Positions 52,195 through 61,975 of a stretch of DNA of 64,000 nt are shown one piece after another. Below the pieces are notes generated by a model. That model saw nothing but the letters and a program-made list of their open reading frames with translations. It had not been told where the DNA came from and ran no database searches. Made by a program: the position numbers and the translations under genes. The stretch is from Fragilariopsis cylindrus CCMP1102 (taxonomy: Eukaryota > Bacillariophyta > Bacillariophyceae > Bacillariales > Bacillariaceae). The stretch lies in NCBI GenBank assembly GCA_900095095.1, contig FMBT01000294.1:496001-560000 (forward strand), read 5' to 3'. Numbering within the stretch: the first letter of the stretch is position 1; every line of letters starts with the position of its first letter.

Positions 52195-54736
52195 ATATCT
52201 TGTTGACTTCGCTGGTCTTGTTGATGATTTGAAATGACTGTAGTTATCTTTCACTAGTAGTGTAAATAATAGTGTGCCACGAATCGAGGACTGGTAACTA
52301 TACTGTTCTAGACCCTCGGTCTTTCGTTGTGCAAGTATCACGAAGTCCATTATTAACATCCTTTATACATGTGCACTTATGTAGTCCAATTTAAGTACAA
52401 TGTAGTGTTACATGTAATGTGATAGGTCGAGAAGAAAGAACTATGGCATATGCTATCTTTAATCTATCTAATAATTTTACATGACTGATGCACTTCAGTT
52501 ATTGTATCTTAAAATTTTTGTTACTGTAGATAATAAACCTCTAAGTAGTGAATAATTCAATCTACTGTATCTGATTTGATCACTTCAATTTCGAACTATG
52601 TCCTACAGTAGATTTCTATCTTTGATACTATTTTTGATAGACATAGTATGATTGCTTAATGTAGATTTTCCACAGTTATATCAACAGATTTGCATAATGT
52701 GCACTGGTATCACCATGTCTTATTATTTCAGGAGATCCTCCTACATCATGCCTACATCTAGAGACCATGATATCCTAGCTAAGCATCTTGATCAAAATCT
52801 AGGGAGGCATTTTTAAAAAAGATAACAAAAATATTAGCTTTTCTACTATGAATTCTGCAACTGCTAATAGGATGACAGCCTTTTTATATACTGACTTGCA
52901 ATGCTAGCAAAATAATTTAATATTCCTTTATTCTCTGTAGAATTATGGTATATTGTCATTATTGAAACAATTCAATTTTTGTCACTGTAGTGATAATTTG
53001 TGTGTGTGACAGCTATTGAACCAAACAGTAAGTTATACACATACTACACTTTAAAGTTAACTCACTACTGTATGAGATTTACAAGACATGTTTTCTTCCT
53101 TGGAAAATCTTGATGACAACATGCAGTAACATGTGGAAAATTACTAAGGTGATAAAATCCACTATGATTCATCCATTCATGATGGAAAAAGTTAACAGCA
53201 AAATTGAAATTTCTCCATCTAAATATAAAATGCTTGCCATACAACCTTCAAAAATGGTTGATATTATTGCGTTAAAATCTTCCTAGGACAATATTTCTGA
53301 AATCCTGGCTTCAATGTTCTGGTATGCACAACAATGCAGGCACTCACCACTAAGAACTATCCAAATAGGACAACCCACCATCTAAACAATTACAGCCAGC
53401 AGAGCCAAAAAGATGATACTGCACATTCTAGATAGTTTGATAAGCCCACAACGGTTAAAGACAACGTAAGCAACAACAATCTATCTCTACTACATTCTGT
53501 TTCAACAAAGAGAAAGTAGCCGTAGAGAACACCCATATGTCATTCAAATGATGTCCATGGGGAACTCTATTCATGGAGTCATGATTCAGATTAGTTATAT
53601 TCTCAACCAGTTGAGAACAAAAAATAGGCATGTTGCAACAACAACAAAAAGGCACTGCAAAGTAGTTGTAAGCTGGTAGGAATTGATCTGAAATCCCTAG
53701 TAGCCACTTACAATATAAACAAGTTATATATTACAGTTACTACTAATGTAGTATGTTTTTAATAATTATGAGGCAGGTTCCATGAGTAACATAAACTGTT
53801 GGCTAGGGCATTATTACGTCATGCCCCCAAATAGTGAGAATCAGTCACCTCCATAGAAATGGGAAATGATTGTGATATCATTTTGTTCATTATGAAAATC
53901 TGGTCCTAGAGTCAGCAGAATACAGGCAAGCATCATTTAATGATTGGTGAAAAGTCCCTTCAAAAGGCTAACTGTAGGAGAGATTCAAGTGGCTCTCAAA
54001 TCATACACTGCAATGTACTTGCAACTTGGCTGGTTGGGTGCTACTACAGCAAGCAAACCATAGAAAAGATACTACATGCGTTACAAAGTGCCCACAAGCA
54101 CAAAATTATTTTGAACTGAAGGTCATCATGTTGTTTTAAAAGGTAGCCCAATAGAAACCATCTCTCTGCTCCATCATCCTTTCAAGATTGAGGTGTAGAT
54201 GGGAGATAAAGTCACCCCAACTTGGACCCTATGATCTCTGGCATCAGAGACACTATCAACGAACAATACTACAATGATTTGGAGATTCAAATACTATTTC
54301 CTCCTAGAAAGATAGAAGAAAACAGTGAGTGTCAGCTGTTGGAATCATCATGTAGGAGGCGATGATTATTACCTTTCCATCAATGCTCATTCAATCAGTG
54401 CACCATTAACAGGAGGAACGAAACATATATGACCACGCAGGATCAATTTTGGAACTTCTTTGGTGAAAAATTATATGTATGTCAATTGCAAGCCAGTTGA
54501 ATTTTTTTTCTACCAAGTGCCACCCCGCAGCAGACAAATACCACCGGAATATTATCCAAAAGCAATAGCCAAAGATCTTTGATTGAATCAATCTGGTCCC
54601 AATTCAGAATTTCCGCTCCCAGCTTTTTGTCAATGTAAGAAATGAATGGATACAAGCAACAATGAATACAGTTTTGATTTTGCTTGACCATGGAAAAGAA
54701 TGAAACAAAAAGAAGATTTCAAATCACTTCCGTACT
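52195..54736. other. Gene-poor 2.5-kb interval, probably decayed mobile DNA
   Basis: No frame over 90 codons is present. Between about 52,700 and 54,700 the sequence has balanced codon-like composition with frequent stops (for example, plus-strand readings such as LQLGWLGATTASKP and LKGSPIETISLLHHPFKIEV near 54,020-54,200), which suggests an old, heavily mutated coding element. No terminal repeats, target duplications or diagnostic transposase motifs were identified. Confidence 0.4.
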
Positions 54737-55414
54737 CTTATCTGCAGGGGTAATAATCTATACGGGGTGCGACACGATCCGCGCGCCGCGTATAATTCGT
54801 CGCACAAATAAATTTACTATGATGTACCCAAATAAGGAAATTGGACCCCAATTAATTTTTTCACAATTTTTTCAACTAGATATTACTAGTTAACTATACC
54901 ATTTTGGACCACATATAACATACAAAAAAAACATAAAATAAAGAGATTCAAAACACTTTTCTAGACCGTATTTCAATGCTGATTCTGAAAATATCCTTTA
55001 TTCATGGCTAACTTGTTGCAAAAATTATGCAGTTGTTTTTTACAGTGAGTTTAGTTTTGAGTCCCACGAACTTAAGTCATGATTTGGTTCATAAAACTCC
55101 CTGTAAAAACAACTGTATAATTTTTGCAATCTTCAAGGAGTAGATCAACTCAAGTTAGCCATGAATAGAGGATATTTTCAGAAGCAGCATTGAAATACGG
55201 TCTATAAATGTGCTTTGAATTTTTTTATTTTATGTTTTTTTTGTATGTTATATGTGGTCCAAGTTGGTATAGTTAACTAGTAATATCTAGTTGAAAAAAT
55301 TGTGAAAAAATTAATTGGGGTCCAATTTCCTTATTTGGGTACATCTTAGTGAATTTCGAAATCGCGCAGTGACGCACCCCGTACTGTATATAGATTATTA
55401 CCCCTGCTTATCTG
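54737..55414. mobile_element. hAT-like non-autonomous fold-back element (MITE) with 8-bp target duplication
   Basis: The element spans 54745-55406 (662 bp). Its ends are CAGGGGTAATAATCTATACG and the inverted copy finishing TAGATTATTACCCCTG. It is flanked by the 8-bp direct repeat CTTATCTG (54737-54744 and 55407-55414). CAGGG ends with an 8-bp duplication are typical of hAT superfamily elements. Nearly the whole sequence is an inverted repeat: GGACCCCAATTAATTTTTTC, ACTAGATATTACTAGTTAAC and ATACGGTCTA/TAGACCGTAT segments match across a centre near 55,060-55,080, so a transcript would form one long hairpin. There is no coding frame. An uninterrupted copy of the insertion site exists at 58614-58677. 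Confidence 0.85.
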
Positions 55415-55466
55415 TGTATTGAACTGTCGCTTTCACGGACAAAGAAAAAACGGGCAATAAACGGTT
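55415..55466. repeat. Filled copy of a 64-bp duplicated block (right part)
   Basis: These 52 bases, joined to 54733-54744, equal the block at 58614-58677 without mismatch by eye. It ends just before the truncated helicase frame. Confidence 0.85.
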
Positions 55467-55504
55467 CGATGGGAACAATCTCTTCGATGTATGTCTCATG
55501 AAAT

Positions 55505-56589
55505 TTGCTGGGAATCAATCAACAAACATTGCGAGACCATTTCCGGTGTCCATCAGATGGGATGTCATGGAGCAACAAGACAATGTATGCATCACAAATG
55601 AATTTATGCAAGCCATCGAGAACACATTCCACGAAGGAACTAATAATTACAAAGAACCCCAATGAGGATATGGCGCAATATGTCTATGACATAGTAAATG
55701 GGGCACTTTCTTCAGGCATCGATAATCGTGCCGTTCTCACGCTTGGTGTCATAATGATGGGGCCAAGGACTGAAGTTAAAAACTTTAAGGATATGCTCGA
55801 TGAGAAGCTTACGCCTTTGGAAAACCAGTACGGAACTGAAGCGGTTGATCGTCACTTTATCAAGGTGACTACAGCAGAAGACTTTCAAGGCGATCAGAGA
55901 GATATTATTTTGATTGGATGCGTGTCTGAAAAGGTTCCTCACGAGACAGATCCTGACCACGGGCAGAAATGGAAGTAGCGACAGGTCGACACAAAGAAAA
56001 GTCAGTCATCTTTTCGCGCCATGGTAGAGATAAGATCAAGAAAGGTGATTACAAACATGAAATAATTTTTAACTACGATCATGGCCGGTCAAGTCTCAGT
56101 GTCAGTGACTTCAAGAAGGGAGAACATGATATTCGGTCAATGGCAGAGGAAAGTCTGGTTGTTGAACTTGATAAATGGGGCTACGAAGCTTGTAGTAATG
56201 AAGCAGCATTATGGACTAATGCTCTCTCTATTGGACTCAAAGATGGCAAAATCTCTGACAACTGTGCGCTTATTGCCATTGAAAACTATGGCGAAACTCT
56301 CGAGGAATGGCACAAGATTGTTCATGAACAGGTGGGTTTGGAAGAAGCTGGAATTACCTGTCTTCGTGTGGATGCTCTGGCGTTGTCACTTTATCCTGAG
56401 GCAGTCTTTAACGATGTTTCAACATTCCTAGAAGACAAAGCAGGGCTTTCTCCTCCAACCAACATGGATTCAGACGAGTCAGATGCTTCTCGGAATCTTG
56501 ATGCAAAACCACCTCCTTTATCAAAGCAACGAAAACGCCCTGCGAACGTAATCCCAAACAAGACTATCAAGCAAGGAAGGAATCGTTAA
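55505..56589 (+). pseudogene. 5'-truncated, frameshifted SF1 helicase with restriction-endonuclease-like C-terminus
   Basis: Frame 1 (55505-55978) carries LRDHFRCPSDGMSWSNKTMY, the motif IV region of UPF1/DNA2-like SF1 helicases (usually L-x-EHFRC...FSN...Y), and later TAEDFQGDQRDIILIGCVSE (motif V). It stops at 55976-55978. Frame 2 (55969-56589) resumes at EVATGRHKEKSVIFSR, a degenerate motif VI, so a frameshift or small deletion separates them. The C-terminal region (SLVVELDKWGYEA, DNCALIAIENYGETLEEWHK, LEEAGITCLRVDALAL) resembles the Vsr-like nuclease domain (DUF559/MTES_1575 type) often fused to such helicases, with IENYG in place of the usual IE-x-DG. Motifs I-III are absent upstream, where the repeat block and the fold-back element lie. 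It is probably a dead fragment, unless a spliced chimeric transcript exists. Confidence 0.65.
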
Positions 56590-57618
56590 CTGGCTACTTG
56601 TACCGCTTTTTTTGTGGGACACCGCACTTTTTCATCTGAAAAATGTGTTGCGGATTTGGTGTGAAAATCTATCAAAATATATCAGCAAAACTGGTTTCAC
56701 ACCGAAATGCGGTCACAAGGATTCTAGAAAGATTCAAAAAATCGCAACTGCTTACTTCTTTTCGTCGGCTGCTCTACTGGCGGTGTGAAGCAACTAGACA
56801 TCTTGTAAAAACCATTTATCCAACAAGCGTGTGGTTTGTATTCATCTCTCTATACTCATAGGAAATTGATTTAGGAACTCAACTATTTTATGTAGAAGCA
56901 AGTGACACACGAAAGATTGCATTTTTTGTTACTAGTTTTGCCGATACAGTTGTTCTACTACCCATAAAGTGAATTGATGCCAGCTGATTACAAAAAAATA
57001 AGTTAAGTGGTAACGTCTACACTGTAGTAGTACTACTAGCTCATCTACAACAGAACAATACTCTGGGTAATACGAAGATATTACTCATTCATTTGCTCAC
57101 GAGTCTTTAGGTAATACGACTAAAGCGTTCAAATTCCTATTGCGCACGATGTGCAGTTTTAAATTGTTCATACTACGTATTGCAGAATTGCTATCACAAC
57201 ATTATTCTTTCTCAACTTCGATGAACCCCTCATCGTTGGAGTTAACCTCTTCGTTGGCGTGGGTTCTTGGTTCCATGGGCTGCGTCATGGTGGTCATCTC
57301 CATTACCGGAATAGCTTGTTGGGTATGATCAGGAACGTAAGGGACAAATACATAACTTTGTTGGTGATAATGAGCGGGAATTTGGCGAACAAACAAAAAC
57401 ATATTATAGGACTTAAATCTAGTATCCTTTTCATCACCTAAACTTATTCACTGTCCTTTAGTTTCATCGTTTTGTAGATAGGATCTTCTTTCTTTGTCTA
57501 CTTTCAACTGCAAGAACTCACGAAGCCTGTACCATCAATAAATGTATTCGTTTTTACGTCGCCCCACACAGCTTCTTCCCCAACTAATATTCTGTTGTCA
57601 TCAATCAAGAAGGTTGTT
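56590..57618. other. Intergenic, one doubtful ORF
   Basis: The interval is AT-rich with short ORFs only. A minus-strand frame at 57202-57402 is listed separately. Nothing else is supported. Confidence 0.35.
57202..57402 (-). CDS. Doubtful C-terminal exon or small ORF
   Basis: This 66-codon frame with an ATG at 57402 reads RQIPAHYHQQSYVFVPYVPD then HTQQAIPVMEMTTMTQPMEP and an acidic end, which looks like protein. The neighbouring gene (57619-58308, same strand) ends GPNVVA with a GTAGTG within its last codons, so this could be its spliced 3' exon. The join is not proven. Confidence 0.25.
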   Translation of the reverse strand: MFLFVRQIPAHYHQQSYVFVPYVPDHTQQAIPVMEMTTMTQPMEPRTHANEEVNSNDEGFIEVEKE

Positions 57619-58308
57619 CTACGCCACTACGTTTGGCCCTGCTGGAGGTGGAGGCCCGCCGTTGTTTAAATTGTTACCTTTATTAACGACTTCGGTAGTA
57701 CTCTGCCAATTCTTTTGCCGTTTGTGTTTTCTCTGTGTTCTGCTATCATCTGATGACGATCCATCGGTAACAGGTTCAGCCGGGAGCACTCCTTCGAATT
57801 CCTTGACGAACAACGCGTTTATCGACAGACCTTTCACGGCCTCTTCCTGGTCGCCCGATAATGTCTCGTAGGTAAGATTTGAGTTTTGGAGCTGCACAAA
57901 TTTTTGTTGAAAGTCCGTATCTCCATTCTGATATCCGATGATCACGTGTAAGTGAAATATCAGATGAAGCTGGCCAGGTTCTGCTTCAGCGTTGTACAAC
58001 TTCTTGATTTGATCGTACTTGTTCGGGTCCTTCAAAATGCGAAGGACTGACTTCCGCCGTTCCGTTGCTACATCTCTCGCCATCTTTTTCTGGTGTTGTC
58101 GTTCGCGTCTTGCTGCGGAACCACGGAATGATTTTTCTTCCTCGATGGACCAATTCAATGATGGATCAAAATGAACACGTCCACGTTTTTGCCGTCGCTT
58201 CACACCGGAAGGTTTTGAACGTAAGCCTTCAGTGGTGGAAATAGCATAACCTGGGCCGACGTAGACTCTCCTGTTAGAAGTCGTAGTATAAGTCGCAGTG
58301 GTAGACAT
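57619..58308 (-). CDS. Hypothetical basic protein, 229 residues
   Basis: ATG at 58308. The N-terminal half contains YVGPGYAISTTEGLRSKPSG, a basic patch (GVKRRQKRGRVHFDP) and SLNWSIEEEKSFRGSAARRE, which fits a nuclear protein with a localisation signal. A helical middle region (RKSVLRILKDPNKYDQIKKL) follows, and the C-terminus is Ser/Asp-rich and then Lys/Arg-rich before a Gly/Pro tail. No signal peptide, membrane span or enzyme motif is present. The family is not recognised; a lineage-specific nucleic-acid-associated protein is a guess. Confidence 0.6.
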   Translation of the reverse strand: MSTTATYTTTSNRRVYVGPGYAISTTEGLRSKPSGVKRRQKRGRVHFDPSLNWSIEEEKSFRGSAARRERQHQKKMARDVATERRKSVLRILKDPNKYDQIKKLYNAEAEPGQLHLIFHLHVIIGYQNGDTDFQQKFVQLQNSNLTYETLSGDQEEAVKGLSINALFVKEFEGVLPAEPVTDGSSSDDSRTQRKHKRQKNWQSTTEVVNKGNNLNNGGPPPPAGPNVVA

Positions 58309-58903
58309 TATTGAATACGAGATAGCCGTTGTTTTATTAATATTTGTATTGGGTGCTTTAGACTTGCTGGAGGTAAACTTTTTGAGTTGTGTTTGAGTTA
58401 GGTGAAAGTTTGTTCTTTTTGCCGTGAGTCCTCTCCTTCGATCGTGTCGTTGCCTTCTTCATGGTTTCAAGCCTTCTGCTAGATATAACGTGATTCTGCA
58501 GATCAGCCAGTTATTACATAAAATGCGCGCCCGGCGCGCTCCGCGCGCAAACCTAAACACTATTCGACTAAGTGTGTGGGTATAACATTAACTTTAATTT
58601 AATTAGGAAATTATACTCTTATCTGTGTATTGAACTGTCGCTTTCACGGACAAAGAAAAAACGGGCAATAAACGGTTGGTTAATTGATAGAATATGTATT
58701 ATAGCCGCCGGCGGCAGCGCGAAAGCGGCAATTTTAAATCCATCGGAATGAGGAAGGCAGGCACGACACATTCCGCCACATTTTCAACTAGCAAGTCAAC
58801 AAAACTGAAACTGAAACATACACTGTATCTTTCTTCCTTCAAGAAGAAAGTAGTTTGTGCTTTTAGTGCATTAGCTTAGACTAAGCACATCAAGAATTTT
58901 GCA
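58309..58903. other. Intergenic with GC-rich blips and the intact 64-bp block
   Basis: The interval includes a palindromic GC-rich patch (GCGCGCCCGGCGCGCTCCGC then GCGC, 58527-58550) and another (CCGCCGGCGGCAGCGCG, 58705-58721), out of keeping with the AT-rich surroundings, and the empty-site block at 58614-58677. Confidence 0.5.
58614..58677. repeat. 64-bp duplicated block, uninterrupted (empty-site) copy
   Basis: It starts TACTCTTATCTGTGTATTGA and ends CAATAAACGGTT. The only other copy in the window is split by the fold-back element (54733-54744 plus 55415-55466). Both copies lie upstream of a plus-strand coding frame. Confidence 0.9.
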
Positions 58904-61501
58904 ATGAAAATCATCGACATTAAAAGTAGCAGGTCCACTAGAACAAGGCATAACGCCGTTGATAGCATGGACACTGGGGAGAGATCGTTCGACGTTTTCA
59001 ATAAAAGCGACGACATGACTAACGACGAACCGATCATTCGCAACGACAACGATAGATTCATCCTTGGTGCCGGAGGAAACAGCACCCAGGACAAGAAAGT
59101 CGAAGAGCCTATCATCAACTCTCAAAGCGTGTGGTTTCCTTCTTTTTCATCCCATGGTGGGTTCCAGGGAGACGATCCTTTCACCAAGTCCTGCGTTGAG
59201 TCTACAGAAAGTCCAACTAAAGTAACAGAATTCGACGAAGGAAAGTCACCGGGGTTTGTGGGTTCCTCTCATCTTCCCGGCGACAGTATAGACTCCAATC
59301 CCTTTCACGACTCATCCGTGGTATCCTCTCATATCTCCGACCCACCCGTGATATCCTCCCATATTTCCGACAACAATATGGACTTCAATCTCTTTCTCGA
59401 CCCATATAAATTTGAACATCAACGAGGTCTGGATAATGACTTACCATCACAGAATGACGAGCTTAATGTGAAAATCTTATTTCCGGAAAGCAAGAAAGAT
59501 ATGAGCAACAAAGGACGTTCGAATACTGGGAATGTAAATCCTGTCGAAGAATCAGATTTTCACGACCCATCTGTGGTATCCTCTCATATTGCCGACAACA
59601 ATATTGTAGACTTCAATCCCTTTCACGACCCATGGACGGATGCAGAAGACGATAAGTTCGAACATCAACGAGGTCTCGATAATGATCTGCCATCACTGAA
59701 TGACAAGCTTAAAGGAAAAATCTTACTTCCGGAAAGTAAGAAACATGCAAGTAGCTGTTCGAATACTGGGAATATATATTCTGCCGAAGAAACAGAAGCC
59801 TGGTGGGATCCACTGGATAAAGACTTTTTTGAGAAGGTTGTGAAAGATGACATAATCGAACCTGATCAGAGATATATTGATTGCGGTAGTATAGAGGAAC
59901 GGAATAAGCAACATAATCATCATCATAATCTTCTACAGAAAATATCAAACGATTGCCCCAAAAAGGAAGTCAAATCCGCAGTTCAGGATTTTTCGTTGTG
60001 CACTCCCATACGAGGACATCACAAGCCACTTCAAACAAGTGTCAACAATCCTACAGGAAGCGATTGTAGTAACGACAACACTCAAACCAAAAAGACTTCA
60101 AATCAAAAGTATGAAAATAATAGGAAAGAAAAAATCTTTCACTGGGAGCGTTATATAGGTGATTTCCAAATAGGGACAAACATAACAAACACCATTTTCG
60201 AGGCTCGAAGACGGATAATGGAATGTCAGGAACGTAGTAATCGACACGAACCTTCAGATGTCGGCGTTTCTTATTTTGGTACTTCTCCCAGTAACGAATT
60301 CAGCAAGAGCACTATCAATGATAGAATGTTTTCATATACATCTTGTCAAGCTTTTTCAACTTCGACCGGCCACGGGGCAATGAGTATTCGTTCCGATCAT
60401 TCGTCACCACGCCGAAAGCTGCCCGTTAACTCGACGGTTGAAGCTATCCGAAAAAGTAATTTAGAGCGGCATAACTTTAACGATTGCGCGTCCACACTAA
60501 AGTTATGTATCGATAACTACAGTCAACGCGCATTTACAACACTGATGTTGGAACTGAAGGGCAACGTACGAGTCGTAGAACTTCATGTCTTTCGTCCATG
60601 GGAGGAAAATGTGGAGCGATTAAGGAATACGCAAGACATCGACATTCTTTTCCAGACAATCAGATCGCTTCCAAATCTGAAAATCCTTAACTTAGCTAAT
60701 TTTCTCATTGAAGAAATCCATGACATCGCATTGAGTCAATGGCAAAACGAGAGTTTGCATACGATACGAATTCATCTATGTACGGGGACCATTTCGGAGC
60801 GATTACTAACGGTTTTGGCAGGATTGCAAGCCCTACGAGATCTTACTCTGGAGATGAACGATAGTTTTCCTTTCCATATTCTTCTTTCTAGTCGTACGTT
60901 GGAATCGCTTTCCATCGTGGCGAATGACTTTCATGTAGACAACTTGCATGCGATGGAAATGATCACCAGGCTTCATAGGAATCGAATTCTAAAGAATCTT
61001 AGCATCGAGCCACCTCTGCAAGTTCGAGCAATCAAGTTTCTCGCTGCCGCCCTTCGAAAGAATATAGGAATCGAACGTCTTAAGTTTTCTATACTTCCAG
61101 GAAATTCTGCCGACAATAACAGTGTGATATGCGAGCTTGCCCATACGTTGACGTGTAATACTTTTCTAAAGAGTATTGTGAACATTAATTACTCTGCTCT
61201 TAATGTGAAGGAAAGGACCAGCGACCGTGTGATTAAAGCTCTCTCTAAGAATTTCACAATCAAAGAACTCCTATTGTTCAATGAGGTGCCATTGTTTCAC
61301 AGTAAAAAGAAAAGAATATTGGAGGAGAACAAAGGGGACGATATACTTGCCATTCCAGCTGTATTTAATTGTTCTGGAGATGATGGGGGATGTCACAACC
61401 GTGACGGAAACGAATGTGATTACGCGAGAATGGAATTGAAAATCGGTGATTGTTTTTCTAATACCCTACGCGAAAAAATGAAAGGAAAAACGCGCCGTTG
61501 A
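58904..61501 (+). CDS. Leucine-rich-repeat protein with repeated acidic N-terminal segments
   Basis: The gene encodes 865 residues in a single exon from ATG 58904. The first 350 residues are polar and disordered, and contain an internal duplication: a unit with SSHISD/SSHIADNN, then DFNPFHDP, KFEHQRGLDNDLPS, LLPESKK and SNTGN occurs twice (about residues 137-210 and 218-288). Residues about 540-830 form LRR-like repeats of the ribonuclease-inhibitor/RNI type (LPNLKILNLANFLIEEIHDI, LQALRDLTLEMNDSF, RTLESLSIVANDF, ILKNLSIEP, IGIERLKFSILPGN). Such repeats are protein-binding scaffolds. No kinase, F-box or transmembrane segment is seen, so no partner or pathway can be named. Expanded LRR families are common in diatoms. 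Confidence 0.75.
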   Translation: MKIIDIKSSRSTRTRHNAVDSMDTGERSFDVFNKSDDMTNDEPIIRNDNDRFILGAGGNSTQDKKVEEPIINSQSVWFPSFSSHGGFQGDDPFTKSCVESTESPTKVTEFDEGKSPGFVGSSHLPGDSIDSNPFHDSSVVSSHISDPPVISSHISDNNMDFNLFLDPYKFEHQRGLDNDLPSQNDELNVKILFPESKKDMSNKGRSNTGNVNPVEESDFHDPSVVSSHIADNNIVDFNPFHDPWTDAEDDKFEHQRGLDNDLPSLNDKLKGKILLPESKKHASSCSNTGNIYSAEETEAWWDPLDKDFFEKVVKDDIIEPDQRYIDCGSIEERNKQHNHHHNLLQKISNDCPKKEVKSAVQDFSLCTPIRGHHKPLQTSVNNPTGSDCSNDNTQTKKTSNQKYENNRKEKIFHWERYIGDFQIGTNITNTIFEARRRIMECQERSNRHEPSDVGVSYFGTSPSNEFSKSTINDRMFSYTSCQAFSTSTGHGAMSIRSDHSSPRRKLPVNSTVEAIRKSNLERHNFNDCASTLKLCIDNYSQRAFTTLMLELKGNVRVVELHVFRPWEENVERLRNTQDIDILFQTIRSLPNLKILNLANFLIEEIHDIALSQWQNESLHTIRIHLCTGTISERLLTVLAGLQALRDLTLEMNDSFPFHILLSSRTLESLSIVANDFHVDNLHAMEMITRLHRNRILKNLSIEPPLQVRAIKFLAAALRKNIGIERLKFSILPGNSADNNSVICELAHTLTCNTFLKSIVNINYSALNVKERTSDRVIKALSKNFTIKELLLFNEVPLFHSKKKRILEENKGDDILAIPAVFNCSGDDGGCHNRDGNECDYARMELKIGDCFSNTLREKMKGKTRR

Positions 61502-61975
61502 ATTTTTAGGTCTTTGGATATACAGTATTGACTATCTTTATACAACGAGTATGCTATGTCATAATATCTTCTTTCTACCAGGTACTAGTATGGATACAAG
61601 AATCTGTAGCATTAAATCTCCGTAGACACTTTCCGTGTGCACGGAGGAAGTAATGTGCTGAAAGAACTCTGATGATGATAGATATTGAAGTTAATGATGA
61701 GCAACTTCACCACTTGTAATAATTTCATCAAAATCATTCTCATTAAAACCTAATTTACGTAACATCTTAACACTATTTTTTTATCGTCGTTTCGATGAAT
61801 TAGAAAATGATATAATCAATTTCTTCTTTTTCTTGTTCTCATTATTTTGGTTCGTGTCGCGCGCGCGAAAAAAAAACATGAGAGGGATGCGCGTACTTAC
61901 ACGATTGGAATTCTCTTAGCTGTCGTGAACTCGAATATCGTAACAAGTTCTTTCCAATCAACAATCAACGCGAAC
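61502..61975. other. Intergenic with a solo Stowaway-like end
   Basis: GTGCACGGAGGAAG followed by TA (61637-61652) matches the right end of the element at 13404-13615. I found no matching left end nearby. The frame of the next gene is open through 61847-61975 without an ATG. Confidence 0.4.

Noticed and set aside
55505-55978. Intact helicase gene
   Set aside because: Motifs I-III are absent and the frame breaks before motif VI, so it is treated as a fragment.
57140-57328. Hydrophobic 62-codon plus-strand ORF
   Set aside because: It overlaps a more protein-like minus-strand frame, and its start context is poor.
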